Shown here one piece after another: positions 26,170 through 34,737 of a DNA stretch of 64,000 bases. The notes under the pieces were generated by a model. It had not been told where the DNA came from, ran no database searches, and worked only from the letters and a program-made list of their open reading frames with translations. Source of the DNA: Halalkalicoccus subterraneus. GTDB taxonomy: Archaea; Halobacteriota; Halobacteria; Halobacteriales; Halalkalicoccaceae. The stretch spans positions 225,272 to 289,271 of the forward strand of contig NZ_RDQG01000085.1 of NCBI RefSeq assembly GCF_003697815.1, read 5' to 3'. The translations under genes were made by a program, and so were the position numbers. Each line of letters opens with the position of its first letter. Positions within the stretch are counted from its first letter, which is position 1.

Positions 26170-26253
26170 TGTGAGAAAGACTGGATTCACTACCGTCATC
26201 GGATCGAAACGACGGTATAGATCGGACACACCGGTGCCCGAGGCCAATAGCCC

Positions 26254-26649
26254 ATGACAGTGGAAGTAGATGAGGAAGAACTCGAACAGGGATTGTTAGG
26301 GCTCATTATGGCCGTTGTCGAGATCCTCAAGGAGGTCATCGATGAACAGGCACTCAATCTGGTCGAAAAAGGTGTTCTCGACGATGAAGCGGCCGAGCAA
26401 CTTGGACAGTCACTGATGGATCTGGACGAAACCATTCAGCAGATCGAAGACGAACACGATCTCGACGAGACGGCTTCTGAAACCAAAAAGCAGCTCGATC
26501 GAACTATCGATGACGTCCTCAACACCGCGCTCAATCCGGACGCATGGGTTGAGGAGATCGCAGAGCAAGAGCAAGCGCAAGGATCTATTGTGGACTCGAC
26601 TGATACCCAATCAGCTCTCGATACACCGGAGGTCGATAGGGATGAGTGA
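26254..26649 (+). CDS. gvpK: Gas vesicle protein GvpK
   Basis: A 131-residue GvpK. The diagnostic part is EEELEQGLLGLIMAVVEILKEVIDEQALNLVEKGVLDDEAAEQLGQSLMDLD in broken form: QGLLGLIM, EVIDEQAL and LGQSLMDLDETI are the conserved segments. A C-terminal acidic extension follows. GvpK is an accessory protein needed for gas vesicle formation in many species. Its last codons overlap the gvpL start by 8 bp, indicating coupling. It lies 85 bp downstream of gvpJ. Confidence 0.9.
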   Translation: MTVEVDEEELEQGLLGLIMAVVEILKEVIDEQALNLVEKGVLDDEAAEQLGQSLMDLDETIQQIEDEHDLDETASETKKQLDRTIDDVLNTALNPDAWVEEIAEQEQAQGSIVDSTDTQSALDTPEVDRDE

Positions 26650-27427
26650 TAGCCTGTACACCTACTGTTTCGCTGATATCGAAGCGGAGATCGAAGATAA
26701 GCAATCGTTCGGAAGCGGAGTCGATGATGAACCCGTTTCGGTGCTCCTCGAGCAGGGAATCGGAGCTGTCGTCCACAAGTGTGCGGCTGAAGCATACGAT
26801 ACCGACGAGAGAGAACAGGCAGAGACGTGGATTAAACAGCACAATGAGACCATCGAACGTGTAGCAGCCGAACTCGGGCCTGCCCTTCCAATGACGTTCG
26901 ATACGATCTTCGAGAGCGAAGATGCCGTACGGCGTTTTCTTGCTGATCACATCGAGCAGATCTCTGAGCGATTGGAAACACTGGCCCAAATGGACGAATA
27001 CGGAGTCCGTATCTATTGTGAAGAAGAGTTACTGATCGAGGAAGCGGATCAATCCTCTGTAACTGAAGACGCTGGTGGCGCAGCGTTTTTCGAGGAAATG
27101 AAACGGGATAAACAGCGCCAACGGGAGATAGCTGAGAACGTGAAAGCCCGTTTCCAGTCCTATTTCCAGCGGATTGATTCAGTTGTTGACAAAATTACTG
27201 AAGAAGATCTTGATGACGACCTCGACGAAGAGCGGGGACGGAACGTTCTCACGGTATCCTGTCTCGTCTCCGATCACGAGATACAGGGACTAAAACAGGT
27301 ACTAGATGAAATCAACGATGAGGATGGCGTCGAAATTGTATTTACAGGCCCCTGGCTTCCCTACTCGTTTGTAGGATCACTAGGACCCACTGCAGCCAAT
27401 ACTAAGGTCACTGAAAATGGAGCCTAA
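26642..27427 (+). CDS. gvpL: Gas vesicle protein GvpL/GvpF family
   Basis: A 261-residue GvpL/GvpF protein starting MSDSLYTYCFADIE. The central part shows the family's LPMTFDTIFESEDAVRRFL, a coiled-coil helix with EMKRDKQRQREIAENVKARF, and a C-terminal alpha/beta domain ending EIVFTGPWLPYSFVG, which is strongly diagnostic (FTGPWPPYSF). These proteins join the shell-assembly interaction network. The ATG at 26642 is preferred to an upstream in-frame start that runs inside gvpK. Its 3' end overlaps gvpM by 11 bp. Confidence 0.9.
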   Translation: MSDSLYTYCFADIEAEIEDKQSFGSGVDDEPVSVLLEQGIGAVVHKCAAEAYDTDEREQAETWIKQHNETIERVAAELGPALPMTFDTIFESEDAVRRFLADHIEQISERLETLAQMDEYGVRIYCEEELLIEEADQSSVTEDAGGAAFFEEMKRDKQRQREIAENVKARFQSYFQRIDSVVDKITEEDLDDDLDEERGRNVLTVSCLVSDHEIQGLKQVLDEINDEDGVEIVFTGPWLPYSFVGSLGPTAANTKVTENGA

Positions 27428-27725
27428 AGACGAATCCGTCGAAGAAGGTGTTGCTGGTCTCTTGAATCGAGCGTTAAACAAAGGGGCAATTCTCAATGCT
27501 GATCTCTTGATTACGGTAAATGATATTCCACTCGTGGCCGTACGTCTCCAGGCAGCGATCGCTAATATGGAACTGATGGTCAAATACGGTATCATGACTG
27601 ATTGGGACCCCGCAGTGCGCCATATTGACGATGAGTATCTTGCTCAGCACGGAAGAGATCCGACTGTCAATGATACTCCTACCGAAGAAGATAGTCACCA
27701 CAGAGAGCTCGATTCACAGGAATAA
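27417..27725 (+). CDS. gvpM: Gas vesicle protein GvpM (GvpA-related)
   Basis: A 102-residue GvpA/J/M-family protein: EEGVAGLLNRALNKGAILNA, DLLITVNDIPLVAVRLQAAI and MELMVKYGI, then an acidic tail. The fold is the same small shell-protein fold as GvpA, and the place after gvpL fits gvpM. It is the last gene of the J-K-L-M run. No gvpA, gvpC, gvpN, gvpO or gvpD-I is found in this window, so the set is either orphaned or works with a cluster elsewhere. Confidence 0.82.
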   Translation: MEPKDESVEEGVAGLLNRALNKGAILNADLLITVNDIPLVAVRLQAAIANMELMVKYGIMTDWDPAVRHIDDEYLAQHGRDPTVNDTPTEEDSHHRELDSQE

Positions 27726-27799
27726 GATACCTCTTTTGCGAAACGACTCTGCTGGCTATGCCTTCGCAGGCCTATCATATACTACGAGACATTTCTGTT

Positions 27800-28015
27800 C
27801 CAGATCATGTTCTTGGCTGACCCAACGAGCGCAAATGCAACTAAATCAATAGTGTTCGTAACCGCGAATGGGTCACCGAAGAGTGCTCCGATGAAATCCT
27901 GGCTCACGGATTATTGCTTGGAGAGCAGGTCTCTTGAGCGCTCTGTCTCACGGATGTTTCTGATATACCGGAGACGTAGTATTGCGTTCTCGATTAGAAT
28001 TTCGGTGGGGATACG
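27800..28015 (-). pseudogene. 5' fragment of a TRIC-family gene
   Basis: The minus strand from a GTG near 27905 reads MSQDFIGALFGDPFAVTNTI, DLVAFALVGSAK, then loses similarity. It matches residues 1-33 of the intact gene at 33426-34082, and the similarity continues about 100 bases upstream. It is a truncated duplicate that marks one end of the P450 island. Confidence 0.75.
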
Positions 28016-28177
28016 GTAAATCACCCCCAATCTCGGCTTACATTGTCCTTGGGGTTGTATCCAAAGACGGCTGTAATCTTATGAAACAATCGTGAACCCG
28101 ATGATGATATCTTCGATCCTCTCGTTTCCGAAGTCGTTCTTTTCATTCATAGTTGGTGCCTCCAACAGCAGGCGTGA

Positions 28178-28360
28178 TCAAGTTGAATACACCAGACCAA
28201 TTGAACCAGGAACCTCGACACAAACAGATGTTGCTGTATCACAACCCGCAAGATCGTCAATCAATACGATTGCATCATTTGTAACAACGATCGCAAAAGC
28301 GAGAGTTTCGTCCGAATCGAAGGCTCTGTGGTCAGAGACTAATGTTTGGTAGCAGTACAT
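28178..28360 (-). pseudogene. Possible DUF3368-type PIN toxin fragment
   Basis: The minus strand gives 60 residues ending DETLAFAIVVTNDAIVLIDD, LAGCDTATSVCVEVPGSIGLVYS. The pattern GDExxAIAxA...LIDDxxAR...VTGxxGLL is that of the C-terminal half of DUF3368/PIN-domain toxins. The N-terminal active-site part is missing and the cysteines in the ARxxA position look like decay. Assignment is tentative. Confidence 0.35.
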
Positions 28361-28463
28361 GTGAGTCCATGTCTGACTACCACTTAGATGATTCGCAGCC
28401 GATTCTTCTTCCTAATCGTTACAGAGAGGCTTATAAACCGTTGCTCTACATCTTGTTGATACG

Positions 28464-29084
28464 ATGAGTGACTATCCTAAAACTGAACAACGTATTAGAG
28501 AAGCGGCCTTCCGTGCACTCATTACACATGGCTATGCGGATCTCTCGATCAAAGATATCGGTGATGAGCTCGGCCAAAATCCGTCCCTGATATACCATTA
28601 CTTCGATAGCAAAGACGAACTTCTCCTCTCGATGCTCGATGTCTTTATCGAGATATTTGTCGGTCAGCGAGCCGAACAGCCGATTACTAACCCGGAAGCG
28701 GAGCTACAACGGTTTATCGAGCAGATTCTCCATCCACAATCGGAGCAGGTCGAACAGGTCATGTTTTCTCCTCCATCAGACATACAAAAGGGGACCTCGC
28801 GGGTGTTCGTCGAACTGTGGGCACACGCAACGTGGGACGACGAGTTCCGGGCAGAAACGACACGGGTGGAGAACCGGCTCAGGGAAACTGTCACGCAGAT
28901 ACTCCGTGCGGGCATCGAACGCGAACGGTTCCGGCCAGTGGAGCCGGAGCTGACGGCGGATCACCTTCTCTTCCTGCTCAAGCAGACGATCCATACTCGT
29001 ACGACGACGAATCGGGACGGCATTACCGAACGTGGTCGGACGATCCTTGATGGCGTGGTAGACGACATTTCCATCGAGAGTTAG
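28464..29084 (+). CDS. TetR/AcrR-family transcriptional regulator
   Basis: A 206-residue TetR protein: helix-turn-helix AFRALITHGYADLSIKDIGDEL and QNPSLIYHYFDSKDELLLSML, then a helical effector domain. It stands at the left of the P450/SDR island. TTAATT/AATTAA palindromes in front of the P450 and SDR genes, and a related AT-rich stretch in front of the decayed P450 downstream, make it a plausible local repressor. The ligand would then be a P450/SDR substrate, possibly a lipid or terpenoid; that is inference. Confidence 0.9.
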   Translation: MSDYPKTEQRIREAAFRALITHGYADLSIKDIGDELGQNPSLIYHYFDSKDELLLSMLDVFIEIFVGQRAEQPITNPEAELQRFIEQILHPQSEQVEQVMFSPPSDIQKGTSRVFVELWAHATWDDEFRAETTRVENRLRETVTQILRAGIERERFRPVEPELTADHLLFLLKQTIHTRTTTNRDGITERGRTILDGVVDDISIES

Positions 29085-29179
29085 ACTCAGGCTGCTGCTA
29101 TCGTTTCGATGGTCACTTTGCGTTTCGGTGCCTGTTACTGTGCTGCTAGCCAATACCAAAAGGCCTATATTTAATTAAT

Positions 29180-30292
29180 ATGTCTAGTCATCTAGATCAG
29201 TCGTTGGAGTGGGTCAGTCACCGGAATCCATTCGAGACCACGAGGGGCAGCTCTCGCCGTTCGGATGGACGCTGAGATGCGTCAGGAAGATCCCGTTCAT
29301 TACGACGGGAAACATGGGACGTGTTTCGATATGAGGACGTAAACTACGTTCTCAAAGATCACGACGCGTTTACGGCTAATCGCACCCTGGAAGACAACGC
29401 CTCAAATGGCGGGAGTGGTGATATGCCGATGTTACAATCGATGATCACGACGGACCCGCCAGAACATAATCGCCTTCGAGGATTTATTGACGAACGATTC
29501 CAGCCGGGAGCGATACGGGAGTATCAGCTCCAAGTAGAGAAAGTAACAGCAAAATTGCTGGATGACCTTGATAACAAGCAGCAATTCGATTTCGTTAACG
29601 AGTTTGCGATTCCGGTTCCGGTCATCGTTATCGCTGAACTACTGGGAATCCCCGCTGATCGCCGCGAGCAGTTCAAGGAGTGGTCGGATGCACTCGTTTC
29701 GCGGCCCGAAGACGATACACAAGAAGAGATACAACGGGTCCAGCAGGGACAGCAACAGGCCCAACAGAAGATGGAGAGGTACTTTGCAAAATTACTGGAA
29801 GAGCGCCAGGGGGGCGACGGCGACGACCTCGTTACGCTTGCAGCGAACGCAGAGGACCTATCCAGAGGAGAAAGGGTTAGGTTCTGTATCCTCCTCCTTC
29901 TCGCAGGCAATATTACGACGACAAACCTCCTCACCAATACGATCTGGTCACTTGAGGAAGCGGGGATCACAAACGACGTTCGGACAGGGACAGTCAATCG
30001 CGAACAAGCTATCGAAGCAGCACTCCGATATCGATCCCCGATCCAGTCGCTAAAACGAATCGCGACAGAGGACGTCAAGCTGAACGACCAGCATATCCAG
30101 ACCGGAGATGTTCTGACACTCTGTTTGGGTGCTCATCTCGCACGGATGGAAGCAGACGTAGCTTTGGGGCAATTGCTTGAACGCTTCGACCGGCTGGACG
30201 CGGATCTATCGGATCTCCAGCCGTTGAGTAGTCTCTATAGTCTCGAATCGCTTCCCTGTGACGTGCGTATAGATGCTCATCCCGAAGGATAG
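29180..30292 (+). pseudogene. Decayed cytochrome P450
   Basis: The start MSSHLDQSLEWVSHRNPFE (29180) is followed by at least two frameshifts before the main frame resumes at WDVFRYEDVNYVLKDHDAF near 29315. The body carries TTDPPEHNRLRGFIDERFQPG, the I-helix LLAGNITTTNLL (acidic residue replaced by Ile) and the ExxR-like EAALRYRSP. Then an in-frame deletion of roughly 35 codons joins GDVLTL directly to CLGAHLARMEADVALG, removing the FGxGxHxC heme loop except the cysteine. It cannot bind heme normally. It is a paralogue of the intact P450 at 30580. Confidence 0.85.
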
Positions 30293-30579
30293 CACCGATA
30301 TTACCAGTTGTTCTGTTCACGTATTGATGTAGTGGAACTCGGTCATCGAACGAGAGGCGACCGATCAATCGGCCGTCTGATCGCTATCAATTGGTAGTAT
30401 GGCCAGTACTCTCGTCTTCTCTGTTTGGCTGACGCCTCGTCCAGTACCAGCTATACGCTGCCGACAACAGCAGTCACGTGCTCAACTGAACAACGACCGT
30501 AGTCACCGCTCGAGATACCCAACGCAATGTCCGCGATTTGTGTGGCCAAAGCGGGAGGACGATCGTGATCTGAGTAGCG

Positions 30580-31773
30580 CTAGCTACGTGGATGAAACGT
30601 CATTGGGAGCCGATCGAATCCGTAGCTGGTCGCCAGTTCGACGGATTCAGAAGGACCCTCGTCGACTTCAAGTCGTTCGACGTGATCCGTGACGGCGTCG
30701 AGGATGACGTCCCCCTCTAATTTCGCCAGCGGGGCCCCGAGACAGTAGTGGGGCCCGAATCCGAACGCGATGTGACGATTCGGTGTTCGAGTAGGATAGA
30801 ATTCCTCAGGATCATCGAAGACGGCTGGATCCCGATTGGCAGACCCGATCCAGGAGACGACCCGTTCACCTTTAGGGATCTCCGTTCCATTGAGTTCGAC
30901 CACTTCGGTAGTTCGCCGCCCGGAGATCGACTGCACCGGTCCTCGATATCGGAGGACCTCGTTGAACATCATCTGCCAGTCGAGCTCTCCGTCACGAAGC
31001 CGCTCGTACTCCCCGGTCTCTTCGAGGGTCCACAGGGCGTTTCCGACGGCGTGTGTCGTCGTGGAGTGGCCGGCAAGAAAGAGGAAGACACAGAACGCCC
31101 GCTGTTCAGATGGGGAGAGAGTCGGTTCGCCAACCGACTCCGAGCCCGCGATGACTGAGATCAGGTCGCTTTCCGGATTCCGGCGACGGTCCTCCAAGAG
31201 ACCGCTAAAATATTCGTACATCTTCCCAATCCCTTCCATGATGGCATCGCGTCCACTTTCATCACTGATCATCGTACTTGACCATTGCCTGACTAGGTCC
31301 CAGTCGTCTTCAGGAACGCCGAGGAGCCGGGAAATGGTCGAGATGGTCACCGGGGCGGTCAACTCGCTGATAGCGTCGATTTCATTTCCGTCTTCGAGTG
31401 CCTGATCAAGGCGATCGTCGACAATCGATCGAATTGACGGGCGAAGACCCCTGAGGTTTCCAGGTCGAAAGTACTCCTCGACAACGCCTCGAAGCCGATC
31501 GTGCTCTGGCGGATCCTCGTCAATAAGGAGAGTACCCAGATTTCCGTTCGGATCGAAATCTGACGCACCCGTTGAGGTGAACGTCTCGTAATCGGAGAGA
31601 GTCCGCTTGACATCCTCGTAGCGAAAGAGATCCCAACATTCACGACGCTCATCATAGCGCACGGGTTTGGTCTCGCGCATCGTCTCGTACCACGGAAACG
31701 GGTCCATCAGACGTTCTTCTACGGTAAGTTCGTCTGGCGGTCGAATATCGGGTCCGGGATCTTGCTGGCCCAC
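30580..31773 (-). CDS. Cytochrome P450
   Basis: A 397-residue soluble class I-type P450. Motifs: EDPPEHDRLRG (C-helix region), ExxR at Glu272-Arg275 (NEVLRYRGP), and the heme loop FGFGPHYCLGAPLAK with Cys344. The I-helix reads LAGHSTTTHA (234-242), with serine where most P450s have the acid of the acid-alcohol pair. That may change proton delivery or favour another oxidant. No ferredoxin or reductase is adjacent. It starts with GTG directly behind a perfect 16-bp palindrome (31775-31790). With the nearby SDR it could hydroxylate then oxidise a hydrophobic substrate. Confidence 0.9.
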   Translation of the reverse strand: MGQQDPGPDIRPPDELTVEERLMDPFPWYETMRETKPVRYDERRECWDLFRYEDVKRTLSDYETFTSTGASDFDPNGNLGTLLIDEDPPEHDRLRGVVEEYFRPGNLRGLRPSIRSIVDDRLDQALEDGNEIDAISELTAPVTISTISRLLGVPEDDWDLVRQWSSTMISDESGRDAIMEGIGKMYEYFSGLLEDRRRNPESDLISVIAGSESVGEPTLSPSEQRAFCVFLFLAGHSTTTHAVGNALWTLEETGEYERLRDGELDWQMMFNEVLRYRGPVQSISGRRTTEVVELNGTEIPKGERVVSWIGSANRDPAVFDDPEEFYPTRTPNRHIAFGFGPHYCLGAPLAKLEGDVILDAVTDHVERLEVDEGPSESVELATSYGFDRLPMTFHPRS

Positions 31774-31774
31774 G

Positions 31775-31790
31775 TTAATTGATCAATTAA
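31775..31790. promoter_or_regulatory. Perfect palindrome TTAATTGATCAATTAA
   Basis: A 16-bp perfect palindrome one base upstream of the P450 start, overlapping the expected transcription start. Related AT-rich half-sites lie upstream of the SDR gene (32836-32858) and just before the P450 pseudogene (TTTAATTAAT at about 29170). It is a likely operator for the local TetR protein. Confidence 0.5.
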
Positions 31791-31983
31791 TTAAGAATGT
31801 AGGTCTTTCGGTTAGCCGTGCTCCAGTTGATTCGTCGGTCAGAACAATCGATATTCTCTATAATCGGCCCGGTGTTTAACCGCACGACGCGGAACTAACA
31901 CGACATTCTGACCGAAGAAGGCAACGAGGTTCACCGAATTCGGGAGGGTTTGGCGTCGTTCGTTCGACCCATTCGGTCCCTGC

Positions 31984-32820
31984 TCAATCAGCCGCCTGAC
32001 CGCCGTCAACGGGCAGCGTGTGGCCCGTCATGTAGGATGCGTCGAATGAACAGAGGAACGCGACCACACCGGCCATCTCTTTGGGCTCGGCGATTCGGTC
32101 CATCGGCACGTCTCGCATGGCGGACGTATCGTAGTCGGCTCCGATCGTTTGGATTGCCATTCGAACTAGTTCGACTGCCATTCCAATTCGGTCCAGTAGA
32201 GTTATCGACGACTTACCGGACCCACCTAGCAGACCTGATTGGATATTCGTCTTCGTGGGACCCGGAGCGATCGCGTTGATTCGAATGTCACGACTAGCGT
32301 ACTCAAGAGCGGCTGATTTCGTCAGACCGACGACGCCATGTTTGCTAGCCGAATAGCTGGAGAGCCCACCCATCCCCACTAAGCCAGCCTCGGAGGCCGT
32401 GTTGACGATCGCGCCACCGCCCTGTCTCTCCATGATAGAGAGCTCGGCCTTCATGCAAGTCCAAATGCCTTTCAGGTTGATAGCGATGATCCGTTCCCAC
32501 TCTTCGTCCGTGATATCGGCAACCCCTGAAAAGCCCGTGAGGATTCCTGCATTGTTATGCGCAAAATCAAGGCTTCCATAAGTGTCAACCGCAACGTCGA
32601 TCATCCGCTCGACTGATTTAAGATCAGAGACATCAATCTCAGCGAACGTTGCACTACCGCTGGCATCCTCGATCAGATCAACTGTCTCACGGCCAGCCGC
32701 CGCATCGATGTCCGCGACGACGACGTTCGCCCCTTCCTCGGCAAAGCGTCGTGCCGATGCACGCCCAATTCCTGATGCGGCTCCCGTTACGACAGCCGTC
32801 TTCCCATCTAGTCCATTCAT
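31984..32820 (-). CDS. Short-chain dehydrogenase/reductase
   Basis: A 278-residue classical SDR. It has the cofactor motif TGAASGIG (12-19), acidic VVVADIDA after beta-2 (NAD preference), NNAG, the catalytic Ser in NTASEAG and YSASK (Tyr-x3-Lys), and it ends GHTLPVDGGQAAD. Members oxidise secondary alcohols or reduce ketones, including steroid- and terpenoid-like substrates. Its neighbour is a P450 on the same strand and both are preceded by similar AT-rich palindromes, so they are probably co-regulated. Confidence 0.9.
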   Translation of the reverse strand: MNGLDGKTAVVTGAASGIGRASARRFAEEGANVVVADIDAAAGRETVDLIEDASGSATFAEIDVSDLKSVERMIDVAVDTYGSLDFAHNNAGILTGFSGVADITDEEWERIIAINLKGIWTCMKAELSIMERQGGGAIVNTASEAGLVGMGGLSSYSASKHGVVGLTKSAALEYASRDIRINAIAPGPTKTNIQSGLLGGSGKSSITLLDRIGMAVELVRMAIQTIGADYDTSAMRDVPMDRIAEPKEMAGVVAFLCSFDASYMTGHTLPVDGGQAAD

Positions 32821-32835
32821 GAATAGCTCCGGTCG

Positions 32836-32858
32836 TTAATTAATTATTCAATTGATAA
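32836..32858. promoter_or_regulatory. AT-rich operator-like site upstream of the SDR gene
   Basis: Contains TTAATTAATTATTCAATTGA, an imperfect version of the palindrome in front of the P450 gene. It lies about 16-38 bases upstream of the SDR start. Confidence 0.4.
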
Positions 32859-32872
32859 GAGTTTCTATACAC

Positions 32873-33421
32873 TTAGAATAGAGAATCGTATTCCAGGGGT
32901 GCTGTCTGAAACGTGCGGCTAAGGTCATCTCGCTGCTGTTGCAGCGTGGATTTCGCACGTGCGACGTAGGGGTTCGCTGACCAGCTACGGGCGTCGCTCA
33001 TTTCGTCCAAGAAATCCTCGACGATCTCCACGGTGAGCACATCGTTTCGAGCAAGCGCCCTGAGCACGATCAGTGTCATTACGAGGTGTGTATCCACCAG
33101 CGATGCATGGACCAACGCTAATCGGTTGAACTCGTCACAAAGCACATGGACTGCATCTATCTTATTCGCCAATGTGTGACTGCTGCGCTCTCTTCACTGT
33201 CAAGTGGGAACGCCTCGCCAAGTCCGACACTATGAACGTCGAACGCAGCCTGTCAATCAAGGATAGCCTATGCCGCTTTCCTCGAGGCATCGTTGTAGGA
33301 GGGCGTCTCGGTGAGTTCGTCGATGACCTGCTCGTGGAGAACAAGGTCGTGGGAATTAAGTAGTAGATCGGGTGGATTCAGTATGGTATCCGCGACGGTC
33401 TCTAAACTAACGAGGGTGCCC
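32873..33421 (-). pseudogene. Decayed nuclease-like (possibly PIN-fold) gene
   Basis: Minus-strand fragments add up to one ~180-residue protein. GTLVSLETVADTILNPPDLL and HDLVLHEQVIDELTETPSYN are followed by two in-frame stops (TAG, then TGA six codons later), then AAFDVHSVGLGEAFPLDSEE. A frameshift near 33170 leads into IDAVHVLCDEFNRLALVHAS and DFLDEMSDARSWSANPYV. The start is missing and runs into the 3' end of the TRIC-family gene. The layout of acidic residues resembles PIN-like proteins, but I do not recognise the exact family. The last 99 codons stay open from a TTG and could be taken for a separate gene. Confidence 0.5.
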
Positions 33422-33425
33422 TGTC

Positions 33426-34082
33426 TCACTTGTCTAAGAGTCCCAATGTCTGCACTGAGGGGATATTCCAACCATACGTAGCTGCGGCCAGCCGAGTTCC
33501 GACAGTTACTGCCGCACACACTATGGCAGCGGTACTGTCGGTTGCTCCAATACTTTCGATGATCCAGTACGCACTTCCGCCGAATACTGCACACGTCGCG
33601 TAGAAATCCTCAAAGAGGATGAACGGAGACCGGTCAAGAAGAATATCTGCAATTGCCCCGCCACCTGCTGCATTGATCGTCGCAATAGCAACGACACCAA
33701 AGGCTGAGACACCTGCTCCGGTCGCAACAATCGCACCTGTCGTAGCGAAGGCAGCAAGTCCAATAGCGTCAGCGAAAAGTGTCAGTGGATGACTATCTGG
33801 TGACCGCAGAACAGCACTCACTGCGATCGCTAAGCTGACACCAAGGAGTCCCAGACCGATCTCGACCGGTGATTGGAGCGCTAAGGGGATACGATTCACA
33901 AGGAGATCCCGTGTCACTCCCCCGGCAAACGCCATTGCTAGCCCGACGACAGCAATACCAAACAGATCGAACTCTTCCCGAATCGCCTTGGCCGATCCAA
34001 CCAGCGCAAATGCAACTAAACCGATTGTGTTCATAACCGCAAATGGGTCACCGAAGAGTACTCCAATGAGATCCTGGCTCAC
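33426..34082 (-). CDS. TRIC-family (UPF0126) membrane protein
   Basis: A 218-residue integral membrane protein with about seven helices and two UPF0126 repeats. The first shows NTIGLVAFALVGSAKAIREE and AGGVTRDLLVNRIPLAL; the second shows ADAIGLAAFATTGAIVATGA and AGGGAIADILLDRSPFIL. The two GGxxRD/GGxxAD-type motifs are diagnostic. Prokaryotic TRIC homologues are trimeric monovalent-cation channels. A copy of its first ~33 codons and upstream region lies at 27800-28015, so this gene forms the right border of a duplicated segment around the P450 island. Confidence 0.88.
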   Translation of the reverse strand: MSQDLIGVLFGDPFAVMNTIGLVAFALVGSAKAIREEFDLFGIAVVGLAMAFAGGVTRDLLVNRIPLALQSPVEIGLGLLGVSLAIAVSAVLRSPDSHPLTLFADAIGLAAFATTGAIVATGAGVSAFGVVAIATINAAGGGAIADILLDRSPFILFEDFYATCAVFGGSAYWIIESIGATDSTAAIVCAAVTVGTRLAAATYGWNIPSVQTLGLLDK

Positions 34083-34641
34083 TAATCGTTGCTTGTAGAG
34101 CAGGTCTCTTGAACGCTCTGTCTCAGAGATAGCCAGTATAGTAGAGGCATAGCCTCAAGCCCTCAATTAAGATTCCGGCGAGGGATGCAATGCTGCTGTC
34201 CGTGATTGGCCGACAGAATTCCGAGAAAGCAACTACTCCGGACCATGGAGAAGGGGATTGTTGCTGTGTTGAGTCGGTCAATGTCCTTGGCAACATCAAA
34301 CGAGGAAGTTACGAAATGGGAGCAGTATCCTTTTAAATATGTAAACAGAGGATTTGTCTCCGAAATACCGATTACAGCCAGGATTATTCTGTTGCTCTAA
34401 AGACTATCTAGCGCTGGTATTGAACGGTATGGAGCGTGTGACAGCCTCCAGTAGATCAGAGTCCCCGATAGCCAAAAGTACGTGCCAATCATAGTGAGGT
34501 ACACTGAGCAGTGAAAATCTACCTGAGAAGGCGCCGCAGTCGAGAGGTGGTAGTAACGATATCTTTCATATCGTTTCTATTCCTATGAAGGATTAAACAG
34601 CAAACGTCTTTAGATCTGGCTAGTTTGAGTATAAACTATCA
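34083..34641. other. Intergenic, promoter region
   Basis: About 560 bases between divergent transcription units. The first ~100 bases are the upstream part of the TRIC-gene repeat. The right end holds the promoter of the 31-residue ORF and bat-like gene, with GAGTATAAACTATCA just before the ATG and TTTAGA about 35 bases before it. No other gene is seen. Confidence 0.5.
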
Positions 34642-34737
34642 ATGAGCGCGTATCTTGATCCAGTACAATACCAGAGGTACAATCGTACCTGGACCGTCAT
34701 TAAACCGGAACTGTACTGGCTCGCAGGTATCGAATAA
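34642..34737 (+). CDS. 31-residue ORF coupled to the bat-like gene
   Basis: ATG at 34642 reads MSAYLDPVQYQRYNRTWTVI, KPELYWLAGIE, then TAA. The stop overlaps the next start as TAATG. The peptide is rich in Tyr and Trp and does not look like random sequence, but matches no family known to me. It may be a leader peptide or a true small protein co-translated with the regulator. Confidence 0.45.
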   Translation: MSAYLDPVQYQRYNRTWTVIKPELYWLAGIE

